Positions 41,306-55,233 are shown, numbered from the stretch's first letter. The stretch is 64,000 bases of DNA from an uncultured Caldilineaceae bacterium (GCA_951813625.1 CATOTS010000028.1:1-64000), one strand, 5' to 3'. Translations and numbers: made by a program. Notes: generated from the letters alone by a model not told the origin.

Positions 41306-42285
41306 TGCCGCTGAGCGAAGAGACTCTTCTGCAGGTCGAGGATCTACGTCTTCATTTCCGCACTGGCCAGGGCGTCCTGCACGCGGTCGACGGCGTCAGT
41401 TTGACGCTGCGCCGCAACGAGGCGATGGTGATTCTGGGCGAGTCGGGCTGCGGCAAGACCTCTTTGACGAAGGCGATTCTGCGGCTGCTGCCCCGCAACG
41501 TCCACACCTATAACGGCAGCGTCAGGCTCAATGGTCAGGATGTGATGCAGTTGAGCGACGAGGAGTTCCGCCAAGAAGTGCGCTGGATGAAGATTTCGCT
41601 GGTGCCGCAGGCGGCGATGAATTCGCTCAACCCGGTGCTGAAAGTGGGCGAACAGGTGGCGGAACCTTTGGTTTCCCATCTCGGAATGCGCCGCGCCGAG
41701 GCACACGAACGGGCCGCGCTGGCCTTCCAGCATGTGGGCGTTCCCGCCGACTTCCTCAACCGTTACGCCTTCGAGCTCAGCGGCGGGATGCGCCAGCGCG
41801 TTGCCATCGCCATGGCAATGGTAACCGATCCGGACCTGATCATTCTCGACGAGCCGACCTCTGCGCTCGACGTGCTTACGCAGGCCAATATTATGAACGT
41901 GCTTAAGCGGGTCAAGCAGGAGACTTCGACCAGCTTCATCCTGATCACGCATGACATTGGTACATCGAGCGAACTGGCCGACCGCGCCGCGGTGATGTAC
42001 GCCGGCCAACTGGTCGAGTTGAACGACGCTGAACATTTCTTTGTCGAGCCGCTCCATCCCTATTCGCAGAAACTGATGGCCAGCACGCCCAAGCTGCGCC
42101 AGGTCGAGGAGCCCGAATTCATCAGCGGCCAGCCGCCCAGTCTGTTGGACCTGCCCTCCGGCTGCCGCTTTGCCCCTCGTTGCGTCCACCGCTTTGCACC
42201 CTGCGACGCCGACCCGGAACTGCTCCCGGCCGGCGACCGGCAGCACGTCAAATGCTGGCTCCATCAGAATGGTGACAAACAGTGA
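41302..42285 (+). CDS. ABC transporter ATP-binding protein (DppD-like)
   Basis: ILGESGCGKTSLTKAIL, LSGGMRQRVAIAMAMVTDPDLIILDEPTSALD, C-terminal PSGCRFAPRCVHRFAPCD. Confidence 0.94.
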   Translation: MMPLSEETLLQVEDLRLHFRTGQGVLHAVDGVSLTLRRNEAMVILGESGCGKTSLTKAILRLLPRNVHTYNGSVRLNGQDVMQLSDEEFRQEVRWMKISLVPQAAMNSLNPVLKVGEQVAEPLVSHLGMRRAEAHERAALAFQHVGVPADFLNRYAFELSGGMRQRVAIAMAMVTDPDLIILDEPTSALDVLTQANIMNVLKRVKQETSTSFILITHDIGTSSELADRAAVMYAGQLVELNDAEHFFVEPLHPYSQKLMASTPKLRQVEEPEFISGQPPSLLDLPSGCRFAPRCVHRFAPCDADPELLPAGDRQHVKCWLHQNGDKQ

Positions 42286-42397
42286 TGGGGACGACTGCGC
42301 ATATGCGAACCGGCAGCGTGCCGGAGGCGCCGGTCGCCGCGACGCGTCGGCAACGAATGCCTGCCATGCGATCTCGCTTGAAAGGAAATCGGCGGCG

Positions 42398-43444
42398 ATG
42401 ACATCCTCCGAAATCACTGCACCTGGATCTCACAATGGGTCTGCTAATCCGTCCGAGCCGTTACTGTCGCTGCGCGATCTGCGCACGTGGTTCGAACTGA
42501 AGCGCTGGGGCTTCGGACGCGCCGGCACTGTGCGGGCTGTCGACAATGTCAGTTTCGACCTGCACGCGGGTGAGGCAATCGCCATTGTCGGAGAGAGTGG
42601 ATGCGGCAAGTCGACGCTGATGAAGACGATTCTGGGGTTGCACAGGCCGACTGATGGCTCGGTCATCTTCGATGGGCGCGACCTCAGTTCTTTTGACTCG
42701 AGAGAAATGCAGTGGTACCGCTCGCAGGTCGGCTATGTACAACAGGACCCGTTCGGGGCTCTGCCGCCCTTTATGGACATCCGTCGCATCCTGGCGGAGC
42801 CGCTTAGAATACACGGCAATCTGAGCGACGACGGGCGGCGGAAGCGAATCCGCGAAGTGATGGAGGAGGTCAGGCTAACGCCGGTCGACGACATTTTGCC
42901 CAGATTCCCGCATATGCTGAGCGGCGGACAGCAGCAACGCGTCGTGATCGCGCGTGCGATGCTGTTGGAGCCGCGCATGATCGTAGCCGACGAGCCGGTC
43001 TCGATGCTGGACATGTCGGTGCGCGTCGAGATTCTGCGCCTGCTGCAGGGCTTGCAGCATTCGCACAATCTGGCCGTTGTCTACATTACACATGACCTGT
43101 CAACCGTGCGCTATTTTTCCGAGCGGATCTTCGTCATGTACGCCGGTGAAATCGTCGAGCAGGCGCGCATGGATGATCTGCTGAAGGATCCGCTGCATCC
43201 TTACACGCGTGCGTTGCTGGCCGCCATCGCCGACCCGGACCCGGAAAACGCACATGTATTTCGCGATGTGCCGCCCGGCGAACCGCCCAGCCTGGTCAAT
43301 CCGCCTTCAGGATGCCGCTTCCACCCGCGTTGCACACATTTCATGGAGAATTTGTGCGAGGTGGAGACACCGCCCCATTTCGAACCGCATCCGCAGCATC
43401 GGGCCGGTTGCTGGCTCTATCAGGAGTCGCCGACCGGGAACTAG
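42398..43444 (+). CDS. ABC transporter ATP-binding protein (DppF-like)
   Basis: ORF 42170..43444; likely start MTSSEITAPG. IVGESGCGKSTLMKTILGL, LSGGQQQRVVIARAMLLEPRMIVADEPVSMLD, PSGCRFHPRCTHFMENLC. Confidence 0.94.
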   Translation: MTSSEITAPGSHNGSANPSEPLLSLRDLRTWFELKRWGFGRAGTVRAVDNVSFDLHAGEAIAIVGESGCGKSTLMKTILGLHRPTDGSVIFDGRDLSSFDSREMQWYRSQVGYVQQDPFGALPPFMDIRRILAEPLRIHGNLSDDGRRKRIREVMEEVRLTPVDDILPRFPHMLSGGQQQRVVIARAMLLEPRMIVADEPVSMLDMSVRVEILRLLQGLQHSHNLAVVYITHDLSTVRYFSERIFVMYAGEIVEQARMDDLLKDPLHPYTRALLAAIADPDPENAHVFRDVPPGEPPSLVNPPSGCRFHPRCTHFMENLCEVETPPHFEPHPQHRAGCWLYQESPTGN

Positions 43445-43507
43445 ACGACAAGCGCGGCGCGGCGTTCCGCCTCTTGCCGCGGCCGACTAATTGTCACGCA
43501 AAAGCCA

Positions 43508-43705
43508 ATGCGCACTTCACCTGTCCACCTGATCATCTACGGCTTTCTGCTGCTCCTTATCGGCTTCCTGCTCGCCTTTGGGATGGTGATTAGCGTGATC
43601 GAACCCGGTTTTCTGCTCAGCTTCCTCTCCTACAGCACCTCGCTCGCCGGACTCATCGTTGGTCTTTTTGGGGCGTTCGGCTATGTGCAGCGCAGCAAGC
43701 GGTAG
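43508..43705 (+). CDS. small membrane protein (two TM segments)
   Basis: 65 aa, LIIYGFLLLLIGFLLAFGMVISVIEPGFLLSFLSYSTSLAGLIVGLFGAFGYVQ. Confidence 0.55.
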   Translation: MRTSPVHLIIYGFLLLLIGFLLAFGMVISVIEPGFLLSFLSYSTSLAGLIVGLFGAFGYVQRSKR

Positions 43706-43747
43706 TTGACCTTTCGAAGAAGCATTCTTGGATTTTCGGATAGTGAA

Positions 43748-43777
43748 TTGTCCTGGCGGGTAGATTAAAGTTATAAT
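43748..43777 (+). promoter_or_regulatory. sigma70-type promoter upstream of mreB
   Basis: TTGTCC - 18 nt - TATAAT. Confidence 0.55.
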
Positions 43778-43883
43778 GGCCGGGGGAAGTTGCGTAAAGT
43801 AGCGCTTCGCCGCCGTCCCGCGCAGGATCTTCCCGGCAGCATCAGGACTTCAGGCCTGCTGCGTAAAGGTACACATTGAATCT

Positions 43884-44894
43884 ATGTTTGAAAAGCAGAT
43901 CGGAATCGACCTCGGCACTGTCAATGTGCTCGTGCATGTGAAAGGTCGGGGGATCGTCCTGCACGAACCCTCTGTCGTCGCAATCCGCCGGCAGGCAAAC
44001 AAAATGGTGCTCATCGGGCACGAAGCCTACGACACGTTGGGCCGTACACCTGAGAGCATCGAAGTCGTGCGGCCGATGCGCGACGGCGTAATCGCCGACT
44101 TTGTCGTAACCGAGGCGATGCTACGTAAATTTATCCAGGACATCGTTGGCCGCTTTCCCCTCTTCAAGCCTAAGGTAATGATCAGCACGCCTCGTGGCGT
44201 CACGTCGGTCGAGGAGCGCGCCGTCCACGACGCCGCCATGCAGGCAGGCGCGGGCGCGGCTTATCTGATCCCCGAACCGCTGGCCGCCGCGTATGGCGCG
44301 GGGCTACCGATCGGAACGCCGACGGGCAATATGGTGGTAGACATGGGTGGCGGCACAACCGAAGCCGCCATCGTCTCGATGTACGATATTGTCGTCTGGG
44401 ACAGCGTGCGCGTCGGCGGTAACCGCCTGGATGAGTCGATCGTCAGTTACATCCGCAAGAAGTACAACCTTAATATCGGGGACCAGACGGCTGAGGAGAT
44501 CAAGATTGCTATCGGGTCTGCCTTGCCCACCGAGGAGGACCGCGGTATCGAGGTCCGCGGTCGCGATCAGATCAATGGGCTGCCGAAAACGATCGAGGTC
44601 ACGAACAGCGAAGTGATCGAGGCGATGATCGAGCCGCTGCAGAATATGGTTCGCACTGTGCGTGCGACACTTGAAAAGGCCCCGCCCGAGCTAGCCGCCG
44701 ATATAATCGACCGGGGCATGGTGATCACCGGCGGCGGCGCGCAGCTCCGCCTGATCGCCTCACTCTTTACGCAGGAGACAGGAGTGCCGGCCTATGTTGC
44801 AGAGAATCCGATGGCCTGTGTGGCGTTGGGCGCCGGCCGTGCGCTGGAAAACTACGAGATTATGCGGCGCAGCCTGCCCATGATCTACTCCTGA
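43884..44894 (+). CDS. mreB: rod shape-determining protein MreB
   Basis: [84 protein letters not shown]. Confidence 0.93.
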   Translation: MFEKQIGIDLGTVNVLVHVKGRGIVLHEPSVVAIRRQANKMVLIGHEAYDTLGRTPESIEVVRPMRDGVIADFVVTEAMLRKFIQDIVGRFPLFKPKVMISTPRGVTSVEERAVHDAAMQAGAGAAYLIPEPLAAAYGAGLPIGTPTGNMVVDMGGGTTEAAIVSMYDIVVWDSVRVGGNRLDESIVSYIRKKYNLNIGDQTAEEIKIAIGSALPTEEDRGIEVRGRDQINGLPKTIEVTNSEVIEAMIEPLQNMVRTVRATLEKAPPELAADIIDRGMVITGGGAQLRLIASLFTQETGVPAYVAENPMACVALGAGRALENYEIMRRSLPMIYS

Positions 44895-44929
44895 TCAGGT
44901 TGCAGTCCTTGAGCGCGTTCGCCACCATG

Positions 44930-46165
44930 CCTTTTGTTCCCAAGTCAATCGAAAGCAAAGCCGTTCACGGGGGCGAAGTCCGCCGCTACGCCCCGCGCGA
45001 CGGGCGAGTTGCTGCGGCGCCTGTCGTTGGCGGCATCGCGCCCAGCATCGGCTATGTCTACGAGGACAGCGAACGTCTTGACCGGGCGCTCGGCGGCGAC
45101 CCGGAGCTATACGTATACGGGCGTTACGGAAATCCCACCGTGGCGGCGTTCGAAAGGGCGATGGTGGAGCTGGAATGTCATGATATGCCGGAACGGGCCG
45201 ATGAGCATTTTGCCCTGGCTACCGGCAGCGGCATGGCTGCGGTAAGCCTGGCGGCGGCGGCCTGCGGCGTAGAGGCCGGCGCAACCGTTGCAGCGGCGCA
45301 GGATTGCTATGGCGCCACCTACTCTTTGGTGGACCAGCTCTGGCCCCGATACGGTGTAAAAGGCGTTTTTGTCGATGCCACTGACCTCGACGCGGTTGAG
45401 CGGACGCTGGTCGAGGAACGGCCGGTCGTACTGATTGTTGAGACGATCTCAAACCCGCTCCTCAAAGTGGTTGATATCCCGAGGTTGGCCGCGCTGTGCC
45501 ATGCCCAAGGAACGCTCCTGCTGGTCGACAATACGTTTGCCACGCCGGTTCTTTTTCGTCCCCTTGCGCACGGTGTCGATGTTGTGATCCACAGCGCCAC
45601 CAAGTATATTGGCGGCCACGGCGATGTGTTGGGGGGTGTCGTTGCGGCGCGCGGCGAGATGCGTCCCGCCTTTTGGGAACATCAGAAGAAGACCGGCGCC
45701 AATCTCGGTCCACACGAGGCTTGGCTGCTCCATCGCGGGATCAAGACGATGCCGCTGCGGGTTGAGCGTCAGTGCAGCAACGCTTGCACTGTTGCCGACC
45801 AGTTGAGGCTTCATCCGGCGCTTGCTGGCGTGCGCTACCCGGGTCTGCCCGATCATCCGCAGCATGAGGTTGCGAGTCGGATGTTCGGTTGCCGTGGATT
45901 TGGCGCTGTCGTGGCGCTTGAGTTGAAGGACGCAGGTCGCGAGGATGTTTTCCGCTTTCTCGAATCGTTGCAGATGGTCCAGCCGGCAACGACGGTCGGC
46001 GACCTCTATTCGTTGGTGCTCTATCCGAGCCATGCATCGCATCGCGCCTTGTCGCCGGCGCAGCGGGCTACCGTCGGCATATCGGAAGGACTGGTGCGCC
46101 TGGCCGTCGGCGTTGAGGAGCCACAGGACATTGTCGATGACATCTGTGCGGCACTGGAGGGTTGA
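44930..46165 (+). CDS. trans-sulfuration PLP-dependent enzyme (cystathionine gamma-synthase/methionine gamma-lyase family)
   Basis: ORF 44900..46165; YGRYGNPTVAAFERAMVELE, TGSGMAAVSLA, LLVDNTFATPVLFRPLAHGVDVVIHSATKYIGGHGDVLGG. Confidence 0.92.
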   Translation, partial: PFVPKSIESKAVHGGEVRRYAPRDGRVAAAPVVGGIAPSIGYVYEDSERLDRALGGDPELYVYGRYGNPTVAAFERAMVELECHDMPERADEHFALATGSGMAAVSLAAAACGVEAGATVAAAQDCYGATYSLVDQLWPRYGVKGVFVDATDLDAVERTLVEERPVVLIVETISNPLLKVVDIPRLAALCHAQGTLLLVDNTFATPVLFRPLAHGVDVVIHSATKYIGGHGDVLGGVVAARGEMRPAFWEHQKKTGANLGPHEAWLLHRGIKTMPLRVERQCSNACTVADQLRLHPALAGVRYPGLPDHPQHEVASRMFGCRGFGAVVALELKDAGREDVFRFLESLQMVQPATTVGDLYSLVLYPSHASHRALSPAQRATVGISEGLVRLAVGVEEPQDIVDDICAALEG

Positions 46166-46223
46166 CATTCGCGGCTTTGGATCAGGTCTCCGGCCAATGT
46201 GCGAACACAGCCTCAATTGGATC

Positions 46224-46252
46224 TTGACATATGCTGTAGGGTCACATACAAT
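46224..46252 (+). promoter_or_regulatory. sigma70-type promoter
   Basis: TTGACA - 17 nt - TACAAT, upstream of the RidA gene. Confidence 0.6.
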
Positions 46253-46401
46253 GTGCCGAAATCGGTAGTTGTTTCGGTTCTTGCCTGTGATTTCAGTATG
46301 ATTGTGATGCATAGGCGCGGCTGTTTTTGTGAGGCGGTGCCTGCCGGTCTTGAAGACGCACTATCGCGTGTCGTGATTTACATTCCTGTCGATCGTTCTG
46401 C

Positions 46402-46782
46402 ATGACTCAGACAATAATTCTTACGGAGAAAGCCCCCGCCGCAGTCGGCCCCTATTCCCAGGCCGTTGCAACTGACCAACTGATCTTCACCTCTGGTCAA
46501 ATTGGGATCCATCCTCTTACCGGTCAACTACGCCCGGGTATCGTCGAACAGACCCACCAAGTCTTGGAAAATCTTGCTGCTGTGCTGGACGCGGCCGGTT
46601 CCGGAATGGGTCAAATCGTAAAGACGACGATATTTCTGACGGATATAGCGGAATTCTCCACTGTAAACGAGATTTATGCGGCAGCGTTTCAGGACGATCC
46701 TCCTGCACGAAGTACAGTGCAAGTTGCCGCGTTGCCACTCGGTGCGCTGATAGAGATTGAGGCGATTGCGCTGCGCGCCTGA
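46402..46782 (+). CDS. RidA family protein (reactive intermediate/imine deaminase)
   Basis: [60 protein letters not shown]. Confidence 0.93.
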   Translation: MTQTIILTEKAPAAVGPYSQAVATDQLIFTSGQIGIHPLTGQLRPGIVEQTHQVLENLAAVLDAAGSGMGQIVKTTIFLTDIAEFSTVNEIYAAAFQDDPPARSTVQVAALPLGALIEIEAIALRA

Positions 46783-47033
46783 GTGAAATTCTCGCTGCCG
46801 AATCGAAGTATCTTTCCACACAGAAGACAAAGACAGTCTTCAGTCCCCCTTATACGCGTGCACGTTGTGCAGGTGTGTTCCTGCACAGTTGCGAGTGCGG
46901 AACTTGCGCGTTTGTTGCAGGAAGGAGGGCGATAGAACATTGGAAACACCGTTGCGATATTTTTCGCAATGCGATCATCAGCACTTTTCGTGCCGTGGGT
47001 AACCTTAATTGTATTGGAGGGTGCAAGACAGTT

Positions 47034-48395
47034 ATGTCAACTCAGCAAGCAGTGGCAGTGATGGAACCGGGCGCAGATTTCCTGATAGACGAGGAAACCG
47101 TCCTGAATTTGGACGACCATCCGATGACGCAACTCCTTGAGGAATTTGACGATTCCTATGTGAACCAGCCACAGACGGGCGACATCCGTCATGGCGTTGT
47201 TGTCGACAAGCGCGCTGGCGAACTGTTGATCGACATCGGATACAAGTCTGAGGGGATCGTCGCGGGTCGCGAGGTCGACCGCCTCGAAGACGAGTTCAAA
47301 GAGATGACCATCGGCGATGAAGTGCCGGTCTATGTGATGCGCGAAGACCGAGAAGGGAATCTCCTTCTCAGCATTTCGCGTGCCAGGGCTGAGAGCGATT
47401 GGAAACACGCTGAAGAGTTGCTCGAATCCCAGGACATTTTCACCGGTGCTGTCAGCGGTTTCAACCGGGGCGGTGTGATTGTCAAAATCGGGCAGGTGCG
47501 TGGCTTTGTGCCTGCCAGCCAGTTGAGCAGCGAGAGCCAGGCGATGCAGCTCACCGAGGGCGAGCCGGACAATCGTTGGATGAAGTTGATGGATACCGAG
47601 TTGCGGATGAAGGTGATCGACCTTGACCGGCGCCGCAATCGGCTCATCCTTTCAGAGCGGGTCGCGATCCGGGAGTGGCGGCGAGAACAGAAGGAAAAGC
47701 TGCTTGAATCTTTGGAGGAGAACACCGTATGCGAAGGTGTCGTCAGTAGCCTGGCCGACTTTGGAGCATTCGTCAATCTTGGCGGCGCCGACGGCCTGAT
47801 CCATCTTAGCGAACTGAGTTGGGGCCGTATCAGTCATCCGAGCGAAGTGGTCTCTATCGGTGAAAAGATCAAGGTGATGGTGCTGAATGTGGACCAGGAG
47901 CGTAAACGCATCGGTCTGAGCCTGCGCCGCCTGCTGCCCGAGCCGTGGGAGACTGTACCCGACCGCTACGAGGTAGGGCAGGTTGTGCGCGGCATCGTTA
48001 CCAAGCTGGTTCACTTCGGCGCCTTTGCCCGTCTGCACGAGGACACCATCGAAGGGCTGATTCACATTAGTGAACTGACCGAGCGCCGCATCAACCATCC
48101 GAGCGAGGTTGTCGCGGAAAAGCAGGAGCTGGAACTGCGCATCATCCGGATAGATACCGAAAAGCGCCGCATGGGCCTCAGCTTGAAGCAGGTGGCCCCC
48201 GAAGAGGAGTCGGTCGAGTTCGATTGGGAGCCGGTTCCCCTCGAAGAGAATAAAGCAAACGGCGCCGAGGGCGGCGCGGCGGCTGCCGAAGCCGGTGTCG
48301 AGGCCGCGCAGGCGCACGTTGAAACTGAAGCTGAAGCCGAAGACGCGCAGGGACAGGATCCGGAAGATCCGGAGTACGTTGAAGCGGTCATCTAG
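47034..48395 (+). CDS. 30S ribosomal protein S1 homolog (multiple S1 RNA-binding domains)
   Basis: ORF 46875..48395; ATG at 47034. Repeated S1 domains: [28 protein letters not shown]..., [59 protein letters not shown]. Confidence 0.92.
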   Translation: MSTQQAVAVMEPGADFLIDEETVLNLDDHPMTQLLEEFDDSYVNQPQTGDIRHGVVVDKRAGELLIDIGYKSEGIVAGREVDRLEDEFKEMTIGDEVPVYVMREDREGNLLLSISRARAESDWKHAEELLESQDIFTGAVSGFNRGGVIVKIGQVRGFVPASQLSSESQAMQLTEGEPDNRWMKLMDTELRMKVIDLDRRRNRLILSERVAIREWRREQKEKLLESLEENTVCEGVVSSLADFGAFVNLGGADGLIHLSELSWGRISHPSEVVSIGEKIKVMVLNVDQERKRIGLSLRRLLPEPWETVPDRYEVGQVVRGIVTKLVHFGAFARLHEDTIEGLIHISELTERRINHPSEVVAEKQELELRIIRIDTEKRRMGLSLKQVAPEEESVEFDWEPVPLEENKANGAEGGAAAAEAGVEAAQAHVETEAEAEDAQGQDPEDPEYVEAVI

Positions 48396-48486
48396 TCTAT
48401 CGATTTGGTGTCTTTGGTTGGTTGCTGACGCGGCGTGAACGACCGCAGAAAGCGGCTTTGTAACCTGCGGAATTAACGCAGTTGGA

Positions 48487-48522
48487 AAGGGTGCCGGGTA
48501 TTTCGACCGGCACCCCTTTTTT
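48487..48522 (+). terminator. rho-independent terminator
   Basis: GGGTGCCGGgtatttcgaCCGGCACCC followed by CTTTTTT. Confidence 0.85.
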
Positions 48523-48528
48523 GCTAAA

Positions 48529-48558
48529 TTGACAAATCGGGCGGGCCGTCGTTACAAT
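48529..48558 (+). promoter_or_regulatory. sigma70-type promoter upstream of clpC
   Basis: TTGACA - 18 nt - TACAAT; about 300 nt before the clpC start. Confidence 0.55.
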
Positions 48559-48865
48559 ATGGTCGATGGTACCGGATGCCCGCAAGGCCGACCTGCGAGC
48601 CGAGTCAGTTCTCCGTTTTCCCGATACGCCGGTGCTCTCAAGCGGTCCTTCCGGCCACAAGTACGCCAATTGCACCTTTAATTTCGACAGGCGATGGGCG
48701 GTCTTCGTCCGAGGCAATTCGCCCCGATTCAGTCTTGGAGGATGAACCGTTGCGCGGGATCGAATCGGAATTCTCATTACGGCAGCCTGTTAGCGCATAT
48801 GTTAGATTGGCGGAGTCCAAATTGCATACGCGCAGGACTAAGCGACGATTGAAGGAATGAACCTA

Positions 48866-51472
<2,607 letters not shown>

Positions 51473-51514
51473 AGAGTGTTCCAGAGAGAACGGTCGTAGA
51501 TTCGGATAGCAAGG

Positions 51515-51539
51515 GACCCCAGAGATGGGGTCTTTTTTT
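51515..51539 (+). terminator. rho-independent terminator after clpC
   Basis: GACCCC-agagat-GGGGTC followed by TTTTTTT. Confidence 0.85.
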
Positions 51540-51630
51540 GGTACCTGTTTTGTGATTTGCAAGGACAGTCGTATCATTATGATTCTGCGAGCGGTCTCCT
51601 CGCACCGATTACAACAGGAGGAAGAACAGG

Positions 51631-52518
51631 ATGAATGAGCGCGTAGGGTTTGTCGGGCTTGGCATCATGGGGCAAGGCATGGCCCGGAACCTATTGAAAG
51701 CGGGATATAACGTGCGAGTCTGGAACCGCACATCAAGCCGAATGGACCCGCTGATCGAAGCGGGCGCGACGGCAGGCGCCAGCCCGGCGGATGTTGCTGC
51801 AAACTGCGACATTATCGCCGTCTGCGTCAGCGACACGCCGGATGTCGAGGAGGTTATTCTGGGCGAGAATGGCATCCTCTCCGGCGTTCACGCGGGCGCG
51901 CTGGTCATTGATTTCAGCACGATCAGCCCGCAGGCGACGATTGATATCGCCGAGCAGCTGAACGCAAAGGGCGTCAAGATGCTTGACGCGCCCGTGAGCG
52001 GCGGCAGCGAAGGCGCGGTCAACGGGACGCTCAGCATCATGATCGGCGGGGATGAGGACCAGGTGGAACGGGCAAGAGGCGTATTCGAGGCGATGGGCAA
52101 TACGATAACGCACGTTGGAAAGCAGGGTGCGGGCCAGACCGTGAAGCTTGTCAACCAGATTCTGGTCGTCGGTAACTGTCTGGCGATGTGCGAGGCGCTC
52201 ATTTTTGCCCAGGCTGGCGGCGTCGATCTGGAAAGGTGCCTCAACGCAGTCACCGGCGGCGCGGCTGGCAGTTGGATGCTTGCCAACCGCGGGCCTCAGA
52301 TCATCGACCGGGACTGGCGGCCCGGCTTCACAATCAACCTGCAACAGAAGGACGTGCGTCTGATCATGCAAGAGGCGGACGCTCTGGGCGTTCCGGTTCT
52401 GCTGTCAGGCCAAGTCTTCAGCCTCTATCGCACGCTGCAGCAGGCCGGATTGGGCGAAGAGGGCAACCACGCGCTAGTCAAGGCACTTGAGAATCTGAGT
52501 GGCGTAAAGGTGGGCTGA
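51631..52518 (+). CDS. NAD(P)-dependent oxidoreductase, 3-hydroxyisobutyrate dehydrogenase family
   Basis: RVGFVGLGIMGQGMARNLLKAGYNVRVWNRT, DAPVSGGSEGAVNGTLSIMIGG, GQTVKLVNQIL. Confidence 0.93.
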   Translation: MNERVGFVGLGIMGQGMARNLLKAGYNVRVWNRTSSRMDPLIEAGATAGASPADVAANCDIIAVCVSDTPDVEEVILGENGILSGVHAGALVIDFSTISPQATIDIAEQLNAKGVKMLDAPVSGGSEGAVNGTLSIMIGGDEDQVERARGVFEAMGNTITHVGKQGAGQTVKLVNQILVVGNCLAMCEALIFAQAGGVDLERCLNAVTGGAAGSWMLANRGPQIIDRDWRPGFTINLQQKDVRLIMQEADALGVPVLLSGQVFSLYRTLQQAGLGEEGNHALVKALENLSGVKVG

Positions 52519-52832
52519 TTGCCGACCGCCTCATCTAAACGGCTGGGCATTGGATACTGGCCTGGAACAAGGGACGTCCGATTCCGTAGAAGACCGGGCG
52601 AGGCAGCGATTGGGCAATGGCTTACAGAAATGAAACGTTAAGGTCGTATTAAATGGACCATAAGGCAGATTTAGAGACCTTTAGCGAGACTCCTGTTACT
52701 ATGGAGTCTGTCCGTCAAGCCTCCAGTAGTTCTGTCTGAAGCAGCGGCGTTTCAGACAATGCAACTTGGGGAGACTGAAATACGTACTGTCTCGAAGAGG
52801 CCGGGCAATTCAACTCCCAGGGATAAACATAG

Positions 52833-54305
52833 ATGAAGAGACTGTTGATTGCGATTGTAGTGATCGCGGTGATTGGCGCGGCAGGTTGGTTCGGCTTCCA
52901 ACGTTTTGAGGAGCGCCGGGAAGCTCTGGCCGAGGTCCCTAGTTACGAGACTGCAACGGTCGAACGCGGCACAATCAGCAGCACTGTGAGCGCAACCGGC
53001 AGCATCGAGCCCGAAGCCGAGGTTGCGCTCTCTTTTCGCGCCAGCGGTCCGGTCGAACAGGTATTGGTTTCGGTCGGTCAGGCAGTGGAGGCCGGGCAGC
53101 TGCTGGCGCAACTGGATGTCACTGACGCGGCGTTAGCCCTCGATCAGGCCGATGTTTCGCTTCTGATTAGCCGCGCGCAACTGGAGAAGTTGGAAAAGCC
53201 GCCGTCGGAGGCTGACGTTATCGCCGCGCAGGCAAACGTGACGGTTGCCCAGGCCAGCGTTGCCAGTGCGGAAGCGACCCTGGCGAGCGCGCAAGCCAGC
53301 TACCGCGACCTGTTGGCCGGCGCAACCGAGCAGGAGCTTGCCGTACAGGAAGCGCAAGTACGCCAGGCGGCTGTGAACGTGCGACAGGCGCAGAGCGCGT
53401 ATGATGAAGTCAAGCATTTCCCTGATGCAGGCGCATCGGCCCAAGCCGTCCAGCTGGAGCAGACAACGATCAGCTATGAAGTGGCGCAGGCCCAGTTTGC
53501 ATTGACCAGGCAGGCAGCGGACGAGGCCCAGATCGCGGCGGCCCTGGCGCAGATCGCGCAGGCGGAACTGGGTGTGCGCCAGGCTCTCAGCAATCTCCTG
53601 GTGGCGCAGGACGCTCTTGATTCGCTGCTTGAGGGGCAGTCGGAGGAGGACCTTGATATTGCGCGCGCGCAGGTGCGCCAGGCCGAGTTGAGCAAATTGC
53701 AGGCGCAGAACACGCTCAACAACGCCATGCTCTACGCGCCCATCAAAGGCGTTGTCAGCCAGGTAAATCTGCGCCAGGGCGAACTGTATGGGAGCAGCGC
53801 GTTGCCCGCGGTCGTGCTGACCGACCTGGACAGCTTTCACATGACCGTTTTGGTCGACGAGATTGACGTTCGTCAGGTTCAGACGGGACAGACTGTGCGC
53901 CTCAGCCTGGACGCACTTCCCGATGCCGACATAGTCGGCCAGGTGACGAAGGTCTCGCCCACCGCCCGCGATGTCGGGGGCGTCGTGGCCTACGAAGTCG
54001 AGATTGTGCCCGAGTCGACCGATGCCCAATTAAAGGCCGGTATGAGCGCGACCGCCATCATTACGACAGCACGTGTGGACAATGTACTGCTTGTGCCCAA
54101 TCGCTACATTCAGCTCGACCGTGAATCGGGGCGGGCATTCGTGCAGAAGATTATCAATCAGACGCCCACTTTGCAGGAAATAGAGATGGGACTGCGCAAT
54201 GATCGCTTCACCCAGGTGCTTGCGGGTCTTGGCGACGCGGACGAGATCGCTTTGATCAGGACCAGCAGTGAAGAGCAGTTGCGCAGCGCGATCTTCGGCA
54301 ACTAG
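52833..54305 (+). CDS. efflux periplasmic adaptor (HlyD/MacA family)
   Basis: N-terminal TM; ATVERGTISSTVSATGSIEPEAEVALSFRASGPVEQVLVSVGQAVEAGQLLAQLD; long coiled-coil region; TVLVDEIDVRQVQTGQTVRLSLDALPD. Confidence 0.9.
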   Translation: MKRLLIAIVVIAVIGAAGWFGFQRFEERREALAEVPSYETATVERGTISSTVSATGSIEPEAEVALSFRASGPVEQVLVSVGQAVEAGQLLAQLDVTDAALALDQADVSLLISRAQLEKLEKPPSEADVIAAQANVTVAQASVASAEATLASAQASYRDLLAGATEQELAVQEAQVRQAAVNVRQAQSAYDEVKHFPDAGASAQAVQLEQTTISYEVAQAQFALTRQAADEAQIAAALAQIAQAELGVRQALSNLLVAQDALDSLLEGQSEEDLDIARAQVRQAELSKLQAQNTLNNAMLYAPIKGVVSQVNLRQGELYGSSALPAVVLTDLDSFHMTVLVDEIDVRQVQTGQTVRLSLDALPDADIVGQVTKVSPTARDVGGVVAYEVEIVPESTDAQLKAGMSATAIITTARVDNVLLVPNRYIQLDRESGRAFVQKIINQTPTLQEIEMGLRNDRFTQVLAGLGDADEIALIRTSSEEQLRSAIFGN

Positions 54306-54343
54306 CGTTCAATCGGAAAAGTGGAAACGTAACCCAGAGTCAG

Positions 54344-55147
54344 ATGTTTAAACCTTCTCCTGGTGGGACCGGTGCCAACGGGTCTGAGCCACAAGTTGAC
54401 AAATATCCGGTCATCGAGACCATTGGCCTGACAAAGACCTACACGATGGGCGATGTGGAGGTTCACGCCCTCCAGGGTGTGGATATGACTGTCCACGTCG
54501 GCGAAATGTTGGCGATCATGGGGCCGAGCGGCAGCGGCAAATCGACGCTGATGAACATTATTGGCTGCCTGGATGTGCCATCATCCGGTCTATATCGTCT
54601 GGACGGAATCGACGTAGCGATGCTGGACGACAACGCGTTGGCGGATATCCGGAGCTTGAAGGTCGGTTATGTCTTCCAGAACTTCAATCTGCTGCCGCGT
54701 ACGACGGCGCAGGCGAATGTTGAACTTCCTTTGCTGTACGCAGGAATCGGGGGCCGTGAACGGCGTCAAAGGGCCGAGGAGGTTCTGAAAACGGTGAGGC
54801 TGGACCACCGCGGGGGGCACAAGCCGAACGAACTGTCCGGAGGCCAGCAACAGCGCGTCGCCATCGCGCGTGCGCTGATCAACCGGCCGCAGCTGATCCT
54901 GGCCGACGAGCCGACCGGCAATTTGGATACGAGGAACAGCGTTGGGATCATGGAGCTTTTCCAGCAGCTTAACGAAGAGCAGGGCATCACGATCATCTTC
55001 GTCACCCACAATCCTGAAGTCGCTGACTACTGCGATCGGGTCGTTCGTGTGCGTGACGGGCTGATTGAGAGCGACGAGCGCAACTCGCCTGTCGGGGGTG
55101 AGGCGCCGCCTTTCCAGGCGATGCCGAGCGTGGCGACCGGCCAGTAG
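54344..55147 (+). CDS. ABC transporter ATP-binding protein (MacB/LolD-like)
   Basis: GPSGSGKSTLMNIIGCLDVPSSGLYRLDG, LSGGQQQRVAIARALINRPQLILADEPTGNLD. Confidence 0.94.
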   Translation: MFKPSPGGTGANGSEPQVDKYPVIETIGLTKTYTMGDVEVHALQGVDMTVHVGEMLAIMGPSGSGKSTLMNIIGCLDVPSSGLYRLDGIDVAMLDDNALADIRSLKVGYVFQNFNLLPRTTAQANVELPLLYAGIGGRERRQRAEEVLKTVRLDHRGGHKPNELSGGQQQRVAIARALINRPQLILADEPTGNLDTRNSVGIMELFQQLNEEQGITIIFVTHNPEVADYCDRVVRVRDGLIESDERNSPVGGEAPPFQAMPSVATGQ

Positions 55148-55233
55148 ACCGGCGAGCGCGCCCGTTCCCCGGCCGATGATGTCTCATTGTTTCCGTCTCT
55201 GGCCTCTGCGAAAGAGTCTTTACGGCAAAGATA

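Noticed and set aside
48560-48856. CIRCE element before clpC
   Set aside because: TTAGCGC...GGAGTCC is not a match to TTAGCACTC-N9-GAGTGCTAA.
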